Below are positions 17,462-25,940 of a stretch of 64,000 nt of DNA, piece by piece. The notes under the pieces were generated by a model. The model ran no database searches, had not been told where the DNA came from, and saw only the letters and a program-made list of their open reading frames with translations. Origin of the DNA: Lentibacillus populi (GTDB taxonomy: Bacteria > Bacillota > Bacilli > Bacillales > Amphibacillaceae). Both the position numbers and the translations under genes were made by a program. The stretch spans positions 1-64,000 of the forward strand of contig BMJD01000019.1 of NCBI GenBank assembly GCA_014642895.1. Reading direction: 5' to 3'. How positions within the stretch are numbered: the first letter of the stretch is position 1; every line of letters begins with the position of its first letter.

Positions 17462-18388
17462 ATGCTATTTGTCATCATTGTACTTGTGACTGCACTTGGG
17501 GTATTATCCGCCTACATATTGGTGTATAAAAAGCAAATAGAATCTCTTTCCAAGCAGCTTGATTTTGTTCATCACAACGATACGAACCAGCATCTCGAAC
17601 TTTTCCTGCAAGCGAATGAACTGCAAAGGCTGGCGAAGCGCCTCAACGCCGTTTTGATACATTCACGGGATGAAAAAGTGACGCTATACAAAGCAGAACA
17701 AGCTTTTAGAGAGGCAATCACCAATGTTTCGCATGATTTGCGGACACCTCTTACCTCTGTCGTTGGATATATTGATATGCTTCAGGACGGAAAAATAACA
17801 GATGTTGAACGGGATGAATATTATCAGATTGTAAAAGAACGGATTCACCATCTCGTGCAAATGCTTGATAACCTGTTTGAGTTTGCCCGTATCGAGTCCG
17901 GGGAACACGCACTGGCATCTGAAAAAATCGATGTCGGTCAAACATTTCTGGAAACGATCTATCCTTTTCATTACGATTTTGCTGACAAAAAGGCAGAACC
18001 CCAGCTAATTCTTCCAGATGTTCCAATTTACATCATCGGTGATGCGGAGGTACTGCGGCGTATATTCGAAAATGTAATCCGGAACGCCTTAACTCACGGA
18101 GAAGGTGATTTTAAAGGGAAAATTGAAAAAGCAAACGGTAAAGCGGTGATTCATTTACAAAACCATGCTCCCAACTTGCAAGAACAGGAAATCCAAAATC
18201 TGTTCAAACGCTTCTATACAACTGATCCATCTCGCCATCGAAAGACAACTGGATTGGGACTGTCAATCACGAAAGGTTTGGTTGAAATGATGAATGGGGA
18301 AATCAAAGCAGAAAAGCAAGGGAATGAATTCGTCCTGACGATCCGGTTTGATCTCTTGTCTAGTCACAATGGCCACGTTCGGTTCTAG
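17462..18388 (+). CDS. Sensor histidine kinase with short N-terminal sensor
   Basis: 308 residues. One N-terminal helix (residues 2-22) and no extracellular domain. DHp domain with NVSHDLRTPLTSVVGY, phospho-acceptor His91; ATPase domain with N-box NVIRNALTHGEG (about 209) and G-box TTGLGLSITKGL (about 260). Such minimal sensors usually sense through their ABC partner. GAAGGGAGGCGG precedes ATG 17462. The last five codons lie within a truncated copy of the dispersed repeat (18371-18448), so the natural C-terminus may have been replaced. Confidence 0.85.
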   Translation: MLFVIIVLVTALGVLSAYILVYKKQIESLSKQLDFVHHNDTNQHLELFLQANELQRLAKRLNAVLIHSRDEKVTLYKAEQAFREAITNVSHDLRTPLTSVVGYIDMLQDGKITDVERDEYYQIVKERIHHLVQMLDNLFEFARIESGEHALASEKIDVGQTFLETIYPFHYDFADKKAEPQLILPDVPIYIIGDAEVLRRIFENVIRNALTHGEGDFKGKIEKANGKAVIHLQNHAPNLQEQEIQNLFKRFYTTDPSRHRKTTGLGLSITKGLVEMMNGEIKAEKQGNEFVLTIRFDLLSSHNGHVRF

Positions 18389-18448
18389 TGTTCAGTTGCT
18401 ATTGTGCAGTACCTGCGTTCAAATGATAAGTCAACATCGGTTACTGGG
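18371..18448. repeat. Truncated copy of the dispersed structured repeat (copy A)
   Basis: Begins GGCCACGTTCGGTTCTAG, runs to the family core GATAAGTCAACATCGGTT (18425-18442) and breaks off at the edge of a tandem-repeat array. It corresponds to the left third of complete copies at 20081-20331 and 52667-52979. Confidence 0.7.
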
Positions 18449-18585
18449 GTTGATATAATTCTGTACGTGTTAAGATTCCGTGCAAGGGTTGAAGTTTTGC
18501 ACACGGGTTGATAGTTTCCTGCACAGGCTGATGTTTCCCATACGCGTTGATATTCCCACACGACAGCTGAAATTTCCCTCTCCAG
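18449..18585. repeat. Degenerate 19-20-bp tandem repeat, seven units
   Basis: Units begin GTTGAT, GTTAAG, GTTGAA, GTTGAT, GCTGAT, GTTGAT and GCTGAA at 18449, 18469, 18488, 18507, 18527, 18546 and 18566; each continues with a loosely kept TTTCC-CACACG part. Abuts the truncated dispersed repeat on its left. Confidence 0.7.
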
Positions 18586-18631
18586 CCCAAGGAAGTCCCA
18601 CTACAACCGCACCCTTGCACCTTTATTCCTC

Positions 18632-19009
18632 CTACACCAATCCAATCGTGGAAATAAAATCATCCTTCTTCCCGTGAAATCGTTCCACACCTTTAACAAA
18701 GTAAAATGAGGGGCAAGAGACGGGATCAAGCGCTTCTTCAGAATAAATGTAGACGCGCTTCCCTAAAGCAAGTGCAATACCAAGCTCGGTATGGCTCCCT
18801 TTGCCACCGGGAAGCAGCAGAATAAAAATATCACTGGAGGCAACGGCGTTTTTCTCTAGCTCGCCTGTCGACTGCAATGTAGCGGGTGTGTCGGCACGTA
18901 CATTTTTCGTCCAGTCGTATGTTTGACGGAAGCCTTTTATAATAAGCTTTTGTGCTATATACCTGACCAAATTCTTATTCGAAAAACTTGACGCTATATA
19001 GAAATCCAT
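18632..19009 (-). CDS. Nucleoside 2-deoxyribosyltransferase-like protein
   Basis: 125 residues. Begins MDFYIASSFSNKNLVRYIAQ, with the active-site region VASSDIFILLLPGGKGSHTE then LGIALALGKRVYIY, the pattern of PF05014-type nucleoside deoxyribosyltransferases/N-glycosidases (Asp of S-D-I-F, Glu of SHTELG). Cleaves or transfers the base of a nucleoside or nucleotide; substrate unknown. GAAGGGATGC lies before ATG 19009. Upstream on the same strand, 18 bases away, is the YdaF-like acetyltransferase, suggesting a two-gene operon. Confidence 0.75.
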   Translation of the reverse strand: MDFYIASSFSNKNLVRYIAQKLIIKGFRQTYDWTKNVRADTPATLQSTGELEKNAVASSDIFILLLPGGKGSHTELGIALALGKRVYIYSEEALDPVSCPSFYFVKGVERFHGKKDDFISTIGLV

Positions 19010-19027
19010 CGAAAAAGCATCCCTTCT

Positions 19028-19573
19028 CTACTGTGCTTCCCACTCACTTGCCAGCATCCCGTAAACAACGTGGTCGACATAATGGTCATATAACCATTCA
19101 GCCTGACGAATCAGTCCTTCCTCCATGAACCCCAGCCGTTCAGGTATTGCCCTGCTTTTCTTATTTTCATATGCGGCACGGATCTCAACCCGATTCAAGC
19201 TTAATTCTGAAAAAGCGTAATCAATTAGTGACCGGACTGCCCGTGACATAATCCCTTTCCCTTGGAAATCCGTGGCCAGCCAATAACCAATCTTGCCAAT
19301 TTTATTTGTCCAATCAAAGCTATTAAAACCAATAATACCTGCAAGTTCATGTTGATACATAATTCCTGCGTGAAGTCCTTTTTTGTCGTCGTATACCTGT
19401 AGTGTATGTTCAATGAAGGATCGGCTATCGTCAACTGTTTTTGTATTATCCACCCAGCCAAGCCATTCCCGCAAACTTTCCCGGGATTGATCCGTTAATT
19501 GAAATAATGCCTGTGAATCCGTTAATACCAATAATTTTAATGTAATTTCCTCATCAACCTCTTGATAAAACAT
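19028..19573 (-). CDS. RimL-type N-acetyltransferase (YdaF-like)
   Basis: 181-residue GNAT enzyme similar to B. subtilis YdaF, annotated as ribosomal-protein-serine acetyltransferase. Blocks: GKIGYWLATDFQGKGIMSRA (acetyl-CoA binding, about residue 95), then LNRVEIRAAYENKKSRAIPE and RLGFMEEGLIRQAEWLYDHY. I place the start at ATG 19573 (MFYQEVDEEITLKLL), behind AAGGGATG, rather than at the upstream TTG-type extension. First gene of a pair with the deoxyribosyltransferase-like gene. Confidence 0.8.
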   Translation of the reverse strand: MFYQEVDEEITLKLLVLTDSQALFQLTDQSRESLREWLGWVDNTKTVDDSRSFIEHTLQVYDDKKGLHAGIMYQHELAGIIGFNSFDWTNKIGKIGYWLATDFQGKGIMSRAVRSLIDYAFSELSLNRVEIRAAYENKKSRAIPERLGFMEEGLIRQAEWLYDHYVDHVVYGMLASEWEAQ

Positions 19574-19882
19574 GGAAACACATCCCTTACGAATAAAATA
19601 GGTTATATGATATTGTATCACAAAGTCCAGGTAAGATATTACTTTAATTTTCAAGATTGATGCCACTTCCTTTGGTGCTGTAAACGATTATATAGAAGAA
19701 GGCTTTTTATCTTTATGGCATTTCTTGCAGGAATTCCTCGGTGGTATGTAGTAATTGTATTGGAATGGCCAAATTTTGATGGTGACAGCAGGGGATTAGT
19801 TGGATATCGTTTTTGAAATGGGTAGAACAGTATTTTGTTATCGGGTAGCAGGATGATTGTTTATTAATGAGGTGGGGGCTAT

Positions 19883-20608
19883 ATGGGTTTTGATTTCAAG
19901 CTAATGACACAAAAACAAGCAGAAATTATAGCCTACCAGTGGCATTATGATGGTATTTATTCATTTTATGATATGGAATCGGATGAAGAGGATTTAGAGG
20001 AATTTCTCGACCAGGATAAGCGTGGGGAATCTGTATTTGCAGTTCAAAAGGGTAATGACTTAATTGGTTTTTTCAAAGATAAAGAAAGTATATAAATTTA
20101 GGCTCTATTCTGTTCTCGGCAGAGTAGGCCACGTCCGGCTCCAGCGCCCAGCGACTAGTGGACTTCCCTCGCCTCCGTACGATAAGTCAACATCGGTTCG
20201 GGGAAGGAGGAAGGCCGACTAAGAACGGACTTTGCGTCCAACGTCGGCATACCCCTATGAAGGGGCATGTTTCCTTTATCTCCTACGGCTCAGTCCAGTC
20301 CATACGTCGCTAAACGGGCGCTTGCGCCTTTGTTCGTTTTAACCAGGTTGATTCAGAGACCCTTTATATAGGATTGGGTATGAGACCAGATCTAACAGGA
20401 AATGGAAACGGATATGATTTTCCTTGTTGAAGGTCTAGAATTTGCAAATCACAGATATTCACCTGAAAAAATTACATTATCTGTTGCAACATTTAATCAA
20501 AGAGCAATTAAAGCTTATGAAAAGACAGGTTTTAAACCCATTGGAACATTTATGCAGGAAACGAATGGCAGCAAGTATGAGTTTCTAAAAATGGTTTATG
20601 AATGTTAG
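19883..20608 (+). pseudogene. GNAT acetyltransferase interrupted by a dispersed repeat
   Basis: The left part (19883-20076) encodes MGFDFKLMTQKQAEIIAYQW through AVQKGNDLIGFF. The right part resumes near 20340 as NQVDSETLYIGLGMRPDLTG and, after one extra C near 20422, FLVEGLEFANHRYSPEKITL to KMVYEC. Together they form a normal GNAT of about 165 residues with acetyl-CoA loop RPDLTGNGNG. Between them lies a complete copy of the structured repeat (20081-20331). The gene is therefore inactivated twice, by insertion and by frameshift. GAGGTGGGGG precedes the original ATG. Confidence 0.85.
20081..20331. repeat. Dispersed structured repeat, copy B, inserted in a GNAT gene
   Basis: About 250 bp from AAAGAAAGTATA to GGGCGCTTGCGCC-TTT. 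Shared blocks with 52667-52979: GATAAGTCAACATCGGTTC, GGAAGGCCGACT, CCAACGTCGGCATACCCC, GGGGCATGTTTCCTTTATC and GCTAAACGGGCGCTTGCGC. Foldable parts: GCCGAC pairs with GTCGGC; CATACCCC with GGGGCATG; GATA and ACAT near the left edge pair with ATGT and TATC near the right. No protein coding potential seen. It splits a GNAT coding region, so it has moved. Confidence 0.8.
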
Positions 20609-20688
20609 TGCCTAAGAAATTCATAGAACTTGATAAACTTTTAAATTACTGAAAGAAGATTATTTTTACTTTTTAAGGTGAGGATTAA

Positions 20689-23600
20689 ATGGACCACATA
20701 AAAAACAGCTCACGACAGCAAATCGTTAAGGAAGAGCTGAAACAGCTGGAAGAAGCGCAATACATATCACCTGAATTATATACCCAAGTTGTAGAAGCAC
20801 ACAATCAATATTATGCAGATTTGGAAGCAAGGGAAGCAGAGACGTTTGCAGAAATGCAAGAGGCTGAATTGTTTGACACAGATGTCCCTTTGGAAAAGTT
20901 ACCCGAGAAAGAACCTGTTATCGAAAAGAAAGTATTATCGCCACAGGAGATTCGGGAGCGGAATATTACCTGGTCACTAAATCTGGGGGTCGTTTTGCTT
21001 TTGATTGGCGGCCTGGTTCTTGCTACAAGCACATGGGAAACACTTGCCAATTGGATGAAATCCGGATTAATTGCACTCGTCTCCTTGCTGTTTTTTGGGC
21101 TTGCCCTATTTACGATGCGCATTTTGAAAATCAAAAAGACAGCATTTGCATTTCACGTACTTGGCGGTCTGTTCCTGCCGATCACTATCTTGTCTGTAGG
21201 CTTTTTTGAATTACTAGGCCCCTATTTTTCGTTTATCGGTGAAGGGCGTTATCTGTTTGGGGCTGCTGGCAGTGTCGTCATTCTGCCAATCTACCTTTTG
21301 CTTGCGAAAAAACTAGTATCACGGCTTTTTGTATGGTTCTCGTATGTTACGGTTACCGTTTTTACAGGCTTCTTGCTAGCGGCATTGTATTTGCCTGTGG
21401 ATGGGTTTTATCTTGGCATTATGTTGTTTAATGCATTGCTTATCGTACTATACAAACGGCTTAAGGATAACCAGCGTATACAGCTGTTTATCAAAGAATT
21501 TGTACTTTATATCCAATTCAATTTGGTTTTCTCCACATTGCTGATGCTCGTTTTTTACAATCATGAAGTCGTTTATGGTTTTAATTTGCTGTTAACGGCG
21601 ATTCTTTACTTTGCAATGGTATATGTAACCAAGCATAAGGAGTATCATTTTGTCTTCAGTGCCATGCTTGTTTACGGTGCATACCAGCTAATTGAATATT
21701 CCATTTTGCATGTGGTTGGGGCCATCGTCTACGCGCTATTAGGGTTTGTCTTTTTAGCGATACCGAGATTCATAGCGGATGATCATTCACTAAAAATTTC
21801 CTTTCGTTATACAAGTGCAGTCGTGTCTGCTTGTGCTTTTGTGTATATCAGTTTTGAAGGGATTATGATGAGGATGCATGAGCCGTCGTTAGTCATGCTA
21901 CTGGCGTATGTGCTGATTGCCTTGAATTTTACGTTTCTTTCCAACATGCCAAAACAGATATTGTTTGCTTATTTAAGTCCTGTATTTTTGATGAGTGCTT
22001 TATATGAGGTTGTTTTGTTTGGTCAGGATTGGTTTGGTTATGAGGGATTAATACTGCCGTTATTTTTAATGGGTTTAATCATTTATATTGTCTTTGGTTG
22101 TTTGATGAAAATGTCCTTTTTCCAAACGATTAAAGAAAGCACGCGAGATGTCGGTGGAGTTATAATGCTATTATGCGTTTTGGTTGATTATCTGTTGATG
22201 AACTGGTGGCAGGTTGGGATTATGCTCCTGCTTGTAAGTATGACCGCATTAACCATGGAACGTTTTGAAAAAAGAGCGGTATTTACAGAAGGCGATTCTC
22301 CTTCTTGGGTCCATGCGCTATCATTGGGTCTTGCCGTTATGATGTTTTATGCTGCTATTGAGAATCAGGTAACAATCGAACACTATACTGGACCATTGCA
22401 AGCGGAGAGCTTTGTTCTGGCAGGCATTGTTGTTCTGTTGGCAAGCTTTGTGTGGTGGCAGCTGAAACGAAAGCCGTATGAGGAACATTCCTTTTATACT
22501 GCAAATGGCTTTTATTTGCTAGGGATGGTATTAACAGTAACGCTTGATTTTGATGCTGTGATACGTGCTGTAATTATGCTAGGTGGAGCAGTAATGGCTT
22601 ATTTGCTGTACCGAAAAACAAACTCGACTTCTGTCTCGTATGTTGTCAGTGGCATATCTCTAACGTTTTATATAGCAGTACTTTTTGCTATTCACTCGCA
22701 AATGGATATCCAATCTGACCTTTTCAATTCACTACAATTCGTTATCGGGGCGGTGCTGCTCTTAATAGTGGGATATATGGCCCGAAAATATGACAGCAAC
22801 CTGACGAACAGTTTCTGGTGGGCAGGACACTCTTTCTTGCCATTTGCTTTGCTTGCTAGTTTTTTACTTTTTGAGGAAAAAACTGTCTGGGCATTTTTCG
22901 TAGCTACAGTTGTTTATGGACTTAGTCTTCGGTTGGCAAAAGCGGAATGGATGATCTTAAGTTTTTTATATGCCGGATTTTCAACGTTTTGGATCGGTCT
23001 CAGTCTATTGTTTGTCTTGTTGGATCTGGACGAACACATTCATTATGCTGGACTTCTTACAAGCATCATGATTGCAATTGGATGGTACTTCAGTAAGGGA
23101 GCGTGGACAAGACGGATCGCATTTTATGTCATTCCTTTTTCCGTATTTGGCATTTTTGTATTCACGTTAGTGCGGGATTTTGACATTACGCTATTTCTCG
23201 TTACAGTGCTTTACGCAATGTTGACGCTATTCATGATGCATAAGGAAAAATGGGATATCTTTAATGTTGTCCCACTCATACTTGTCTACTATGTGCTATG
23301 GATTTATGAAGATGCGTTTCTATCGCCAGATTATAGCATGTTAGTTAGACTTGTCGTGTTTGCTGGTGTACTTATGGTGGTTGGTTTGTTATCGTATCCG
23401 GTTATTTATCAAGAACAAAAAGACAAGGAAATACCTTACATGATTGATTGGTATTCGATCATTGGCCTTATCGCACTATGTAATTTGTATATGGTTACAA
23501 CAGAAATGTTATGGACAAAACTGTTGCCTGGGCTGCTCATTTCCCTTTATTTGCTGCTGCAACGGAAACGTATCCCATCTGTTCCGGTAAAATGGGTAAT

Positions 23601-24129
23601 CTTTGCAGCATGTGCTTATCTGCTGCAGCCATATTATGTATTACTTGGAAATATTCGATTACCTAATTTAATCGAGCGGGAATTATATGTTTTACCGTGG
23701 GTGGTTGTTGTTATTTTCCTGAAAAAGGTTGCAGACAGGGAGTATAAAACGGTCGTAAATTATATACAGTGGGCTGTTCTGGTCATCGTTTCGCTGTTAC
23801 TTATCCAGGATGCACTGGCAAGCTCGACTATCTATGATGCGTTAATCATGGGTGTGCTGTCTCTTGCCTCGATGCTTGGCGGCATGGCTTATCAGCGAAA
23901 GGCATTTTTCTTTGTCGGAGCAGGGGTATTACTGCTGAATGTTTTCTTGCAAACAAGGCCATACTGGGGAAACCTGCCATGGTGGGCATACCTTTTAATT
24001 GCCGGATCGATTTTAATTGCGGTGGCAAGCTATAATGAATGGCATAAGCAAAAAACGGCAGATGGGAAAGAAACATTAGCCTCTATTTTTTATAAAAAGG
24101 TTATTCAGAGGATAAAACGGTGGGAATGA
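20689..24129 (+). CDS. Very large polytopic membrane protein (1146 residues)
   Basis: Not recognised as a characterised family. Residues 1-85 are soluble and charged (MDHIKNSSRQQIVKEELKQL, then an acidic segment); residues 95-1115 consist of about 30 hydrophobic helices with short loops, for example GVVLLLIGGLVLATSTWETL. A basic tail closes it. Overall layout resembles DUF2157/DUF2339-like multi-helix proteins of Bacillaceae whose role is unknown. ATG 20689 follows TTAAGGTGAGGATTAA. A 54-bp near-identical fragment of this gene (21621-21674) recurs at 25141-25194, evidence for a former second copy. Confidence 0.75.
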   Translation: MDHIKNSSRQQIVKEELKQLEEAQYISPELYTQVVEAHNQYYADLEAREAETFAEMQEAELFDTDVPLEKLPEKEPVIEKKVLSPQEIRERNITWSLNLGVVLLLIGGLVLATSTWETLANWMKSGLIALVSLLFFGLALFTMRILKIKKTAFAFHVLGGLFLPITILSVGFFELLGPYFSFIGEGRYLFGAAGSVVILPIYLLLAKKLVSRLFVWFSYVTVTVFTGFLLAALYLPVDGFYLGIMLFNALLIVLYKRLKDNQRIQLFIKEFVLYIQFNLVFSTLLMLVFYNHEVVYGFNLLLTAILYFAMVYVTKHKEYHFVFSAMLVYGAYQLIEYSILHVVGAIVYALLGFVFLAIPRFIADDHSLKISFRYTSAVVSACAFVYISFEGIMMRMHEPSLVMLLAYVLIALNFTFLSNMPKQILFAYLSPVFLMSALYEVVLFGQDWFGYEGLILPLFLMGLIIYIVFGCLMKMSFFQTIKESTRDVGGVIMLLCVLVDYLLMNWWQVGIMLLLVSMTALTMERFEKRAVFTEGDSPSWVHALSLGLAVMMFYAAIENQVTIEHYTGPLQAESFVLAGIVVLLASFVWWQLKRKPYEEHSFYTANGFYLLGMVLTVTLDFDAVIRAVIMLGGAVMAYLLYRKTNSTSVSYVVSGISLTFYIAVLFAIHSQMDIQSDLFNSLQFVIGAVLLLIVGYMARKYDSNLTNSFWWAGHSFLPFALLASFLLFEEKTVWAFFVATVVYGLSLRLAKAEWMILSFLYAGFSTFWIGLSLLFVLLDLDEHIHYAGLLTSIMIAIGWYFSKGAWTRRIAFYVIPFSVFGIFVFTLVRDFDITLFLVTVLYAMLTLFMMHKEKWDIFNVVPLILVYYVLWIYEDAFLSPDYSMLVRLVVFAGVLMVVGLLSYPVIYQEQKDKEIPYMIDWYSIIGLIALCNLYMVTTEMLWTKLLPGLLISLYLLLQRKRIPSVPVKWVIFAACAYLLQPYYVLLGNIRLPNLIERELYVLPWVVVVIFLKKVADREYKTVVNYIQWAVLVIVSLLLIQDALASSTIYDALIMGVLSLASMLGGMAYQRKAFFFVGAGVLLLNVFLQTRPYWGNLPWWAYLLIAGSILIAVASYNEWHKQKTADGKETLASIFYKKVIQRIKRWE

Positions 24130-24224
24130 CAGGCACAAGTCTTAATTAAATTGTCAAATTATTTCCTCGAGGCTCGTGGTATAATAATATAAATTGTGTT
24201 ATCCCATATTAAAGGAGTGGAGCA

Positions 24225-24530
24225 ATGAATTGTCCAGTTTGTGATAATGTACGTATGCGCGAGGTTGAGAAGGAAAACGTGTTGATTGATATTTGTCCGA
24301 ATTGCAAAGGTGTATGGCTGGATCGTGGTGAACTGGAAAAAATCACACAAGGCTTACGAGAGGACGAACAGTATAACGATCGGTCCCACAAATCTGATGA
24401 TCGATACTATCGGGATGATCGTGATTATTCCCGAAAAGATTACGACTCGAAATACGATAGGCATGGTTACCCACCAAAGTATAAAAAGAAAAAAAGAATG
24501 ACAGATATTCTTAGTGACTTGTTGGGATAG
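24225..24530 (+). CDS. TFIIB-type zinc-ribbon protein
   Basis: 101 residues. N-terminal zinc ribbon MNCPVCDNVRMREVEKENV then IDICPNCKGVWLDRGELEKI, matching the zf-TFIIB family with two CxxC pairs (residues 3/6 and 25/28). The middle is rich in Asp, Tyr and Arg (DRYYRDDRDY repeats) and the end is basic (KYKKKKRMTDILSDLLG). Probably an RNA- or protein-binding adaptor; function unknown. AAAGGAGTGGAGC before ATG; a TATAAT box at 24180. Terminator at 24547. Confidence 0.85.
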   Translation: MNCPVCDNVRMREVEKENVLIDICPNCKGVWLDRGELEKITQGLREDEQYNDRSHKSDDRYYRDDRDYSRKDYDSKYDRHGYPPKYKKKKRMTDILSDLLG

Positions 24531-24546
24531 TTAAATATACTCTACT

Positions 24547-24577
24547 AAAGAGACAGGCAAGTAATCCCTGTCTCTTT
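24547..24577 (+). terminator. Rho-independent terminator of the zinc-ribbon gene
   Basis: AAAGAGACAGG (24547-24557) pairs perfectly with CCTGTCTCTTT (24567-24577), followed by ATC; the loop is nine bases. Seventeen bases after the gene's stop codon. Confidence 0.8.
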
Positions 24578-24610
24578 ATCATGATTCACTTGTTTTTAGA
24601 CGCTTTAATT

Positions 24611-24650
24611 AAAACGCGTATCCATGAAGCGAATGTTGGATACGCGTTTT
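24611..24650. terminator. Terminator of the Lin0512-family gene (bidirectional)
   Basis: AAAACGCGTATCC (24611-24623) pairs perfectly with GGATACGCGTTTT (24638-24650). Flanking A and T tracts make it usable from both sides; it directly follows the minus-strand gene ending at 24655. Confidence 0.8.
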
Positions 24651-24654
24651 AAAA

Positions 24655-25014
24655 TTAATAACCAACTTCAACAGCTGCGTTGACAATATACATCAAATCA
24701 TTCTTATCCTGTTGGTCCTCAAGGAAAATACCACTTGTTGTTGCCATGCCGCCATCGACGACTTCAACCGTCACGGTGCCATATGGAATCATCATTTTGA
24801 TTTTCTCCTCGTCTAATTTGTCATGATCGGCAGGGATTGCCAATTTGACATTTACTTTCATATTTTCTAAATTCTCATCAGGAAGCATTTTTGCAATCCC
24901 TGGCATGGAATTGTAATGAATTGCGTCTTCCACTGCCCGTTGTGAGGCGGTGGTAACATCCTGACCATGTACATCAAGGCCTGTCCCGGTTTGAATAAAT
25001 AGTAGTTGCTGCAT
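24655..25014 (-). CDS. Lin0512 family protein
   Basis: 119-residue protein of the conserved hypothetical Lin0512 family: MQQLLFIQTGTGLDVHGQDV, then TTASQRAVEDAIHYNSMPGI and the closing NDLMYIVNAAVEVGY. In fungi and bacteria members may share the fold of cyanuric acid/ring-opening accessory proteins; function unknown. AAGGAGCGATAAAC precedes ATG 25014. A truncated second copy with the same upstream region lies at 28249-28362. Confidence 0.8.
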   Translation of the reverse strand: MQQLLFIQTGTGLDVHGQDVTTASQRAVEDAIHYNSMPGIAKMLPDENLENMKVNVKLAIPADHDKLDEEKIKMMIPYGTVTVEVVDGGMATTSGIFLEDQQDKNDLMYIVNAAVEVGY

Positions 25015-25140
25015 GTTTATCGCTCCTTATTGTGAGTCTGATAATGATATTCCCTTAGGTAAGATTATACAAACACGATTAGATAAATGCACATATAGTT
25101 TGGTAAACTATAGTAAAGAAATTTAAGGGGGATTGTACAT

Positions 25141-25194
25141 ATATGTAACCGAGCATAAGGAATATGACTTTGTCTTCAGTGCCATGCTGGTTTA
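25141..25194 (+). repeat. 54-bp fragment of the 1146-residue membrane gene
   Basis: Reads ATATGTAACCGAGCATAAGG and on to TTTGTCTTCAGTGCCATGCT, about 48 of 54 positions identical to 21621-21674. In frame it would encode YVTEHKEYDFVFSAMLVYE. A relic of a duplicated gene at the left border of the VanRSY-like cassette. Confidence 0.75.
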
Positions 25195-25238
25195 TGAAAG
25201 GACTTTATATATAGCTAACTTTACTTAGGAGTGGGAAG

Positions 25239-25940
25239 ATGAGAGATATTTCGATATTAATTGCTGATGACGAGGAGGAGATTGCTGATTTGATTGCCAT
25301 TCATTTAGAAAAAGAAGGGTACCATGTTATGAAAGTATCGAATGGACAAGAGGCTGTTCGTGTTGTTGAGACACAGGTCTTTGATTTGCTGATTTTGGAT
25401 ATTATGATGCCGAAAATGGATGGATATGAAGTAACCCGCCGCATTCGTGAACAGCATAATATGCCTATCATATTTTTGAGTGCTAAGACATCTGATTTTG
25501 ATAAAGTACAGGGACTTGTAATTGGAGCAGATGATTATATGACTAAACCATTTACCCCGATAGAATTGGTCGCTCGTGTAAATGCTCAGCTCCGACGTTT
25601 TATGAAACTAAATCAACATAAAACAGATACAAATAATTACACTAGCGTGGAATATGGTGGATTAGTTATTTCTCCAGAGCAACGTACAGTTACTCTATAT
25701 GGCGAAAGCATCGAGCTAACACCGAAAGAGTTTGATATTTTGTATTTACTGGCGAGTCATCCAAAAAAAGTTTTTAGTGTGGAAAGTATTTTCAGGCAAG
25801 TGTGGGGTGAAGCATACTTTGAAGGGGCTAATACCGTTATGGTTCATGTACGTACGCTTCGGAAAAAACTTGAAGAAGATAAACGGAAAGACAAATGGAT
25901 TAAGACAGTCTGGGGAGTAGGGTATACATTCAATGGTTAA
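25239..25940 (+). CDS. vanR: OmpR-family response regulator (VanR-like)
   Basis: 233 residues. Receiver domain with IADDEEE near residue 8, phospho-acceptor Asp54 in LLILDIMMPKMDG, and TKPFTP; winged-helix output with LTPKEFDILYLL and WIKTVWGVGYTFNG. Most similar in style to VanR regulators of glycopeptide-resistance loci, and it directly precedes a VanS-like kinase (8-bp overlap) and a VanY-type carboxypeptidase. It probably activates vanY upon cell-wall stress. TAGGAGTGGGAAG precedes ATG. Confidence 0.8.
   Translation: MRDISILIADDEEEIADLIAIHLEKEGYHVMKVSNGQEAVRVVETQVFDLLILDIMMPKMDGYEVTRRIREQHNMPIIFLSAKTSDFDKVQGLVIGADDYMTKPFTPIELVARVNAQLRRFMKLNQHKTDTNNYTSVEYGGLVISPEQRTVTLYGESIELTPKEFDILYLLASHPKKVFSVESIFRQVWGEAYFEGANTVMVHVRTLRKKLEEDKRKDKWIKTVWGVGYTFNG

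Noticed and set aside
18480..18677. 65-codon open frame with a near-periodic peptide
   Set aside because: It is a translation of the 19-20-bp tandem array; no ribosome site.
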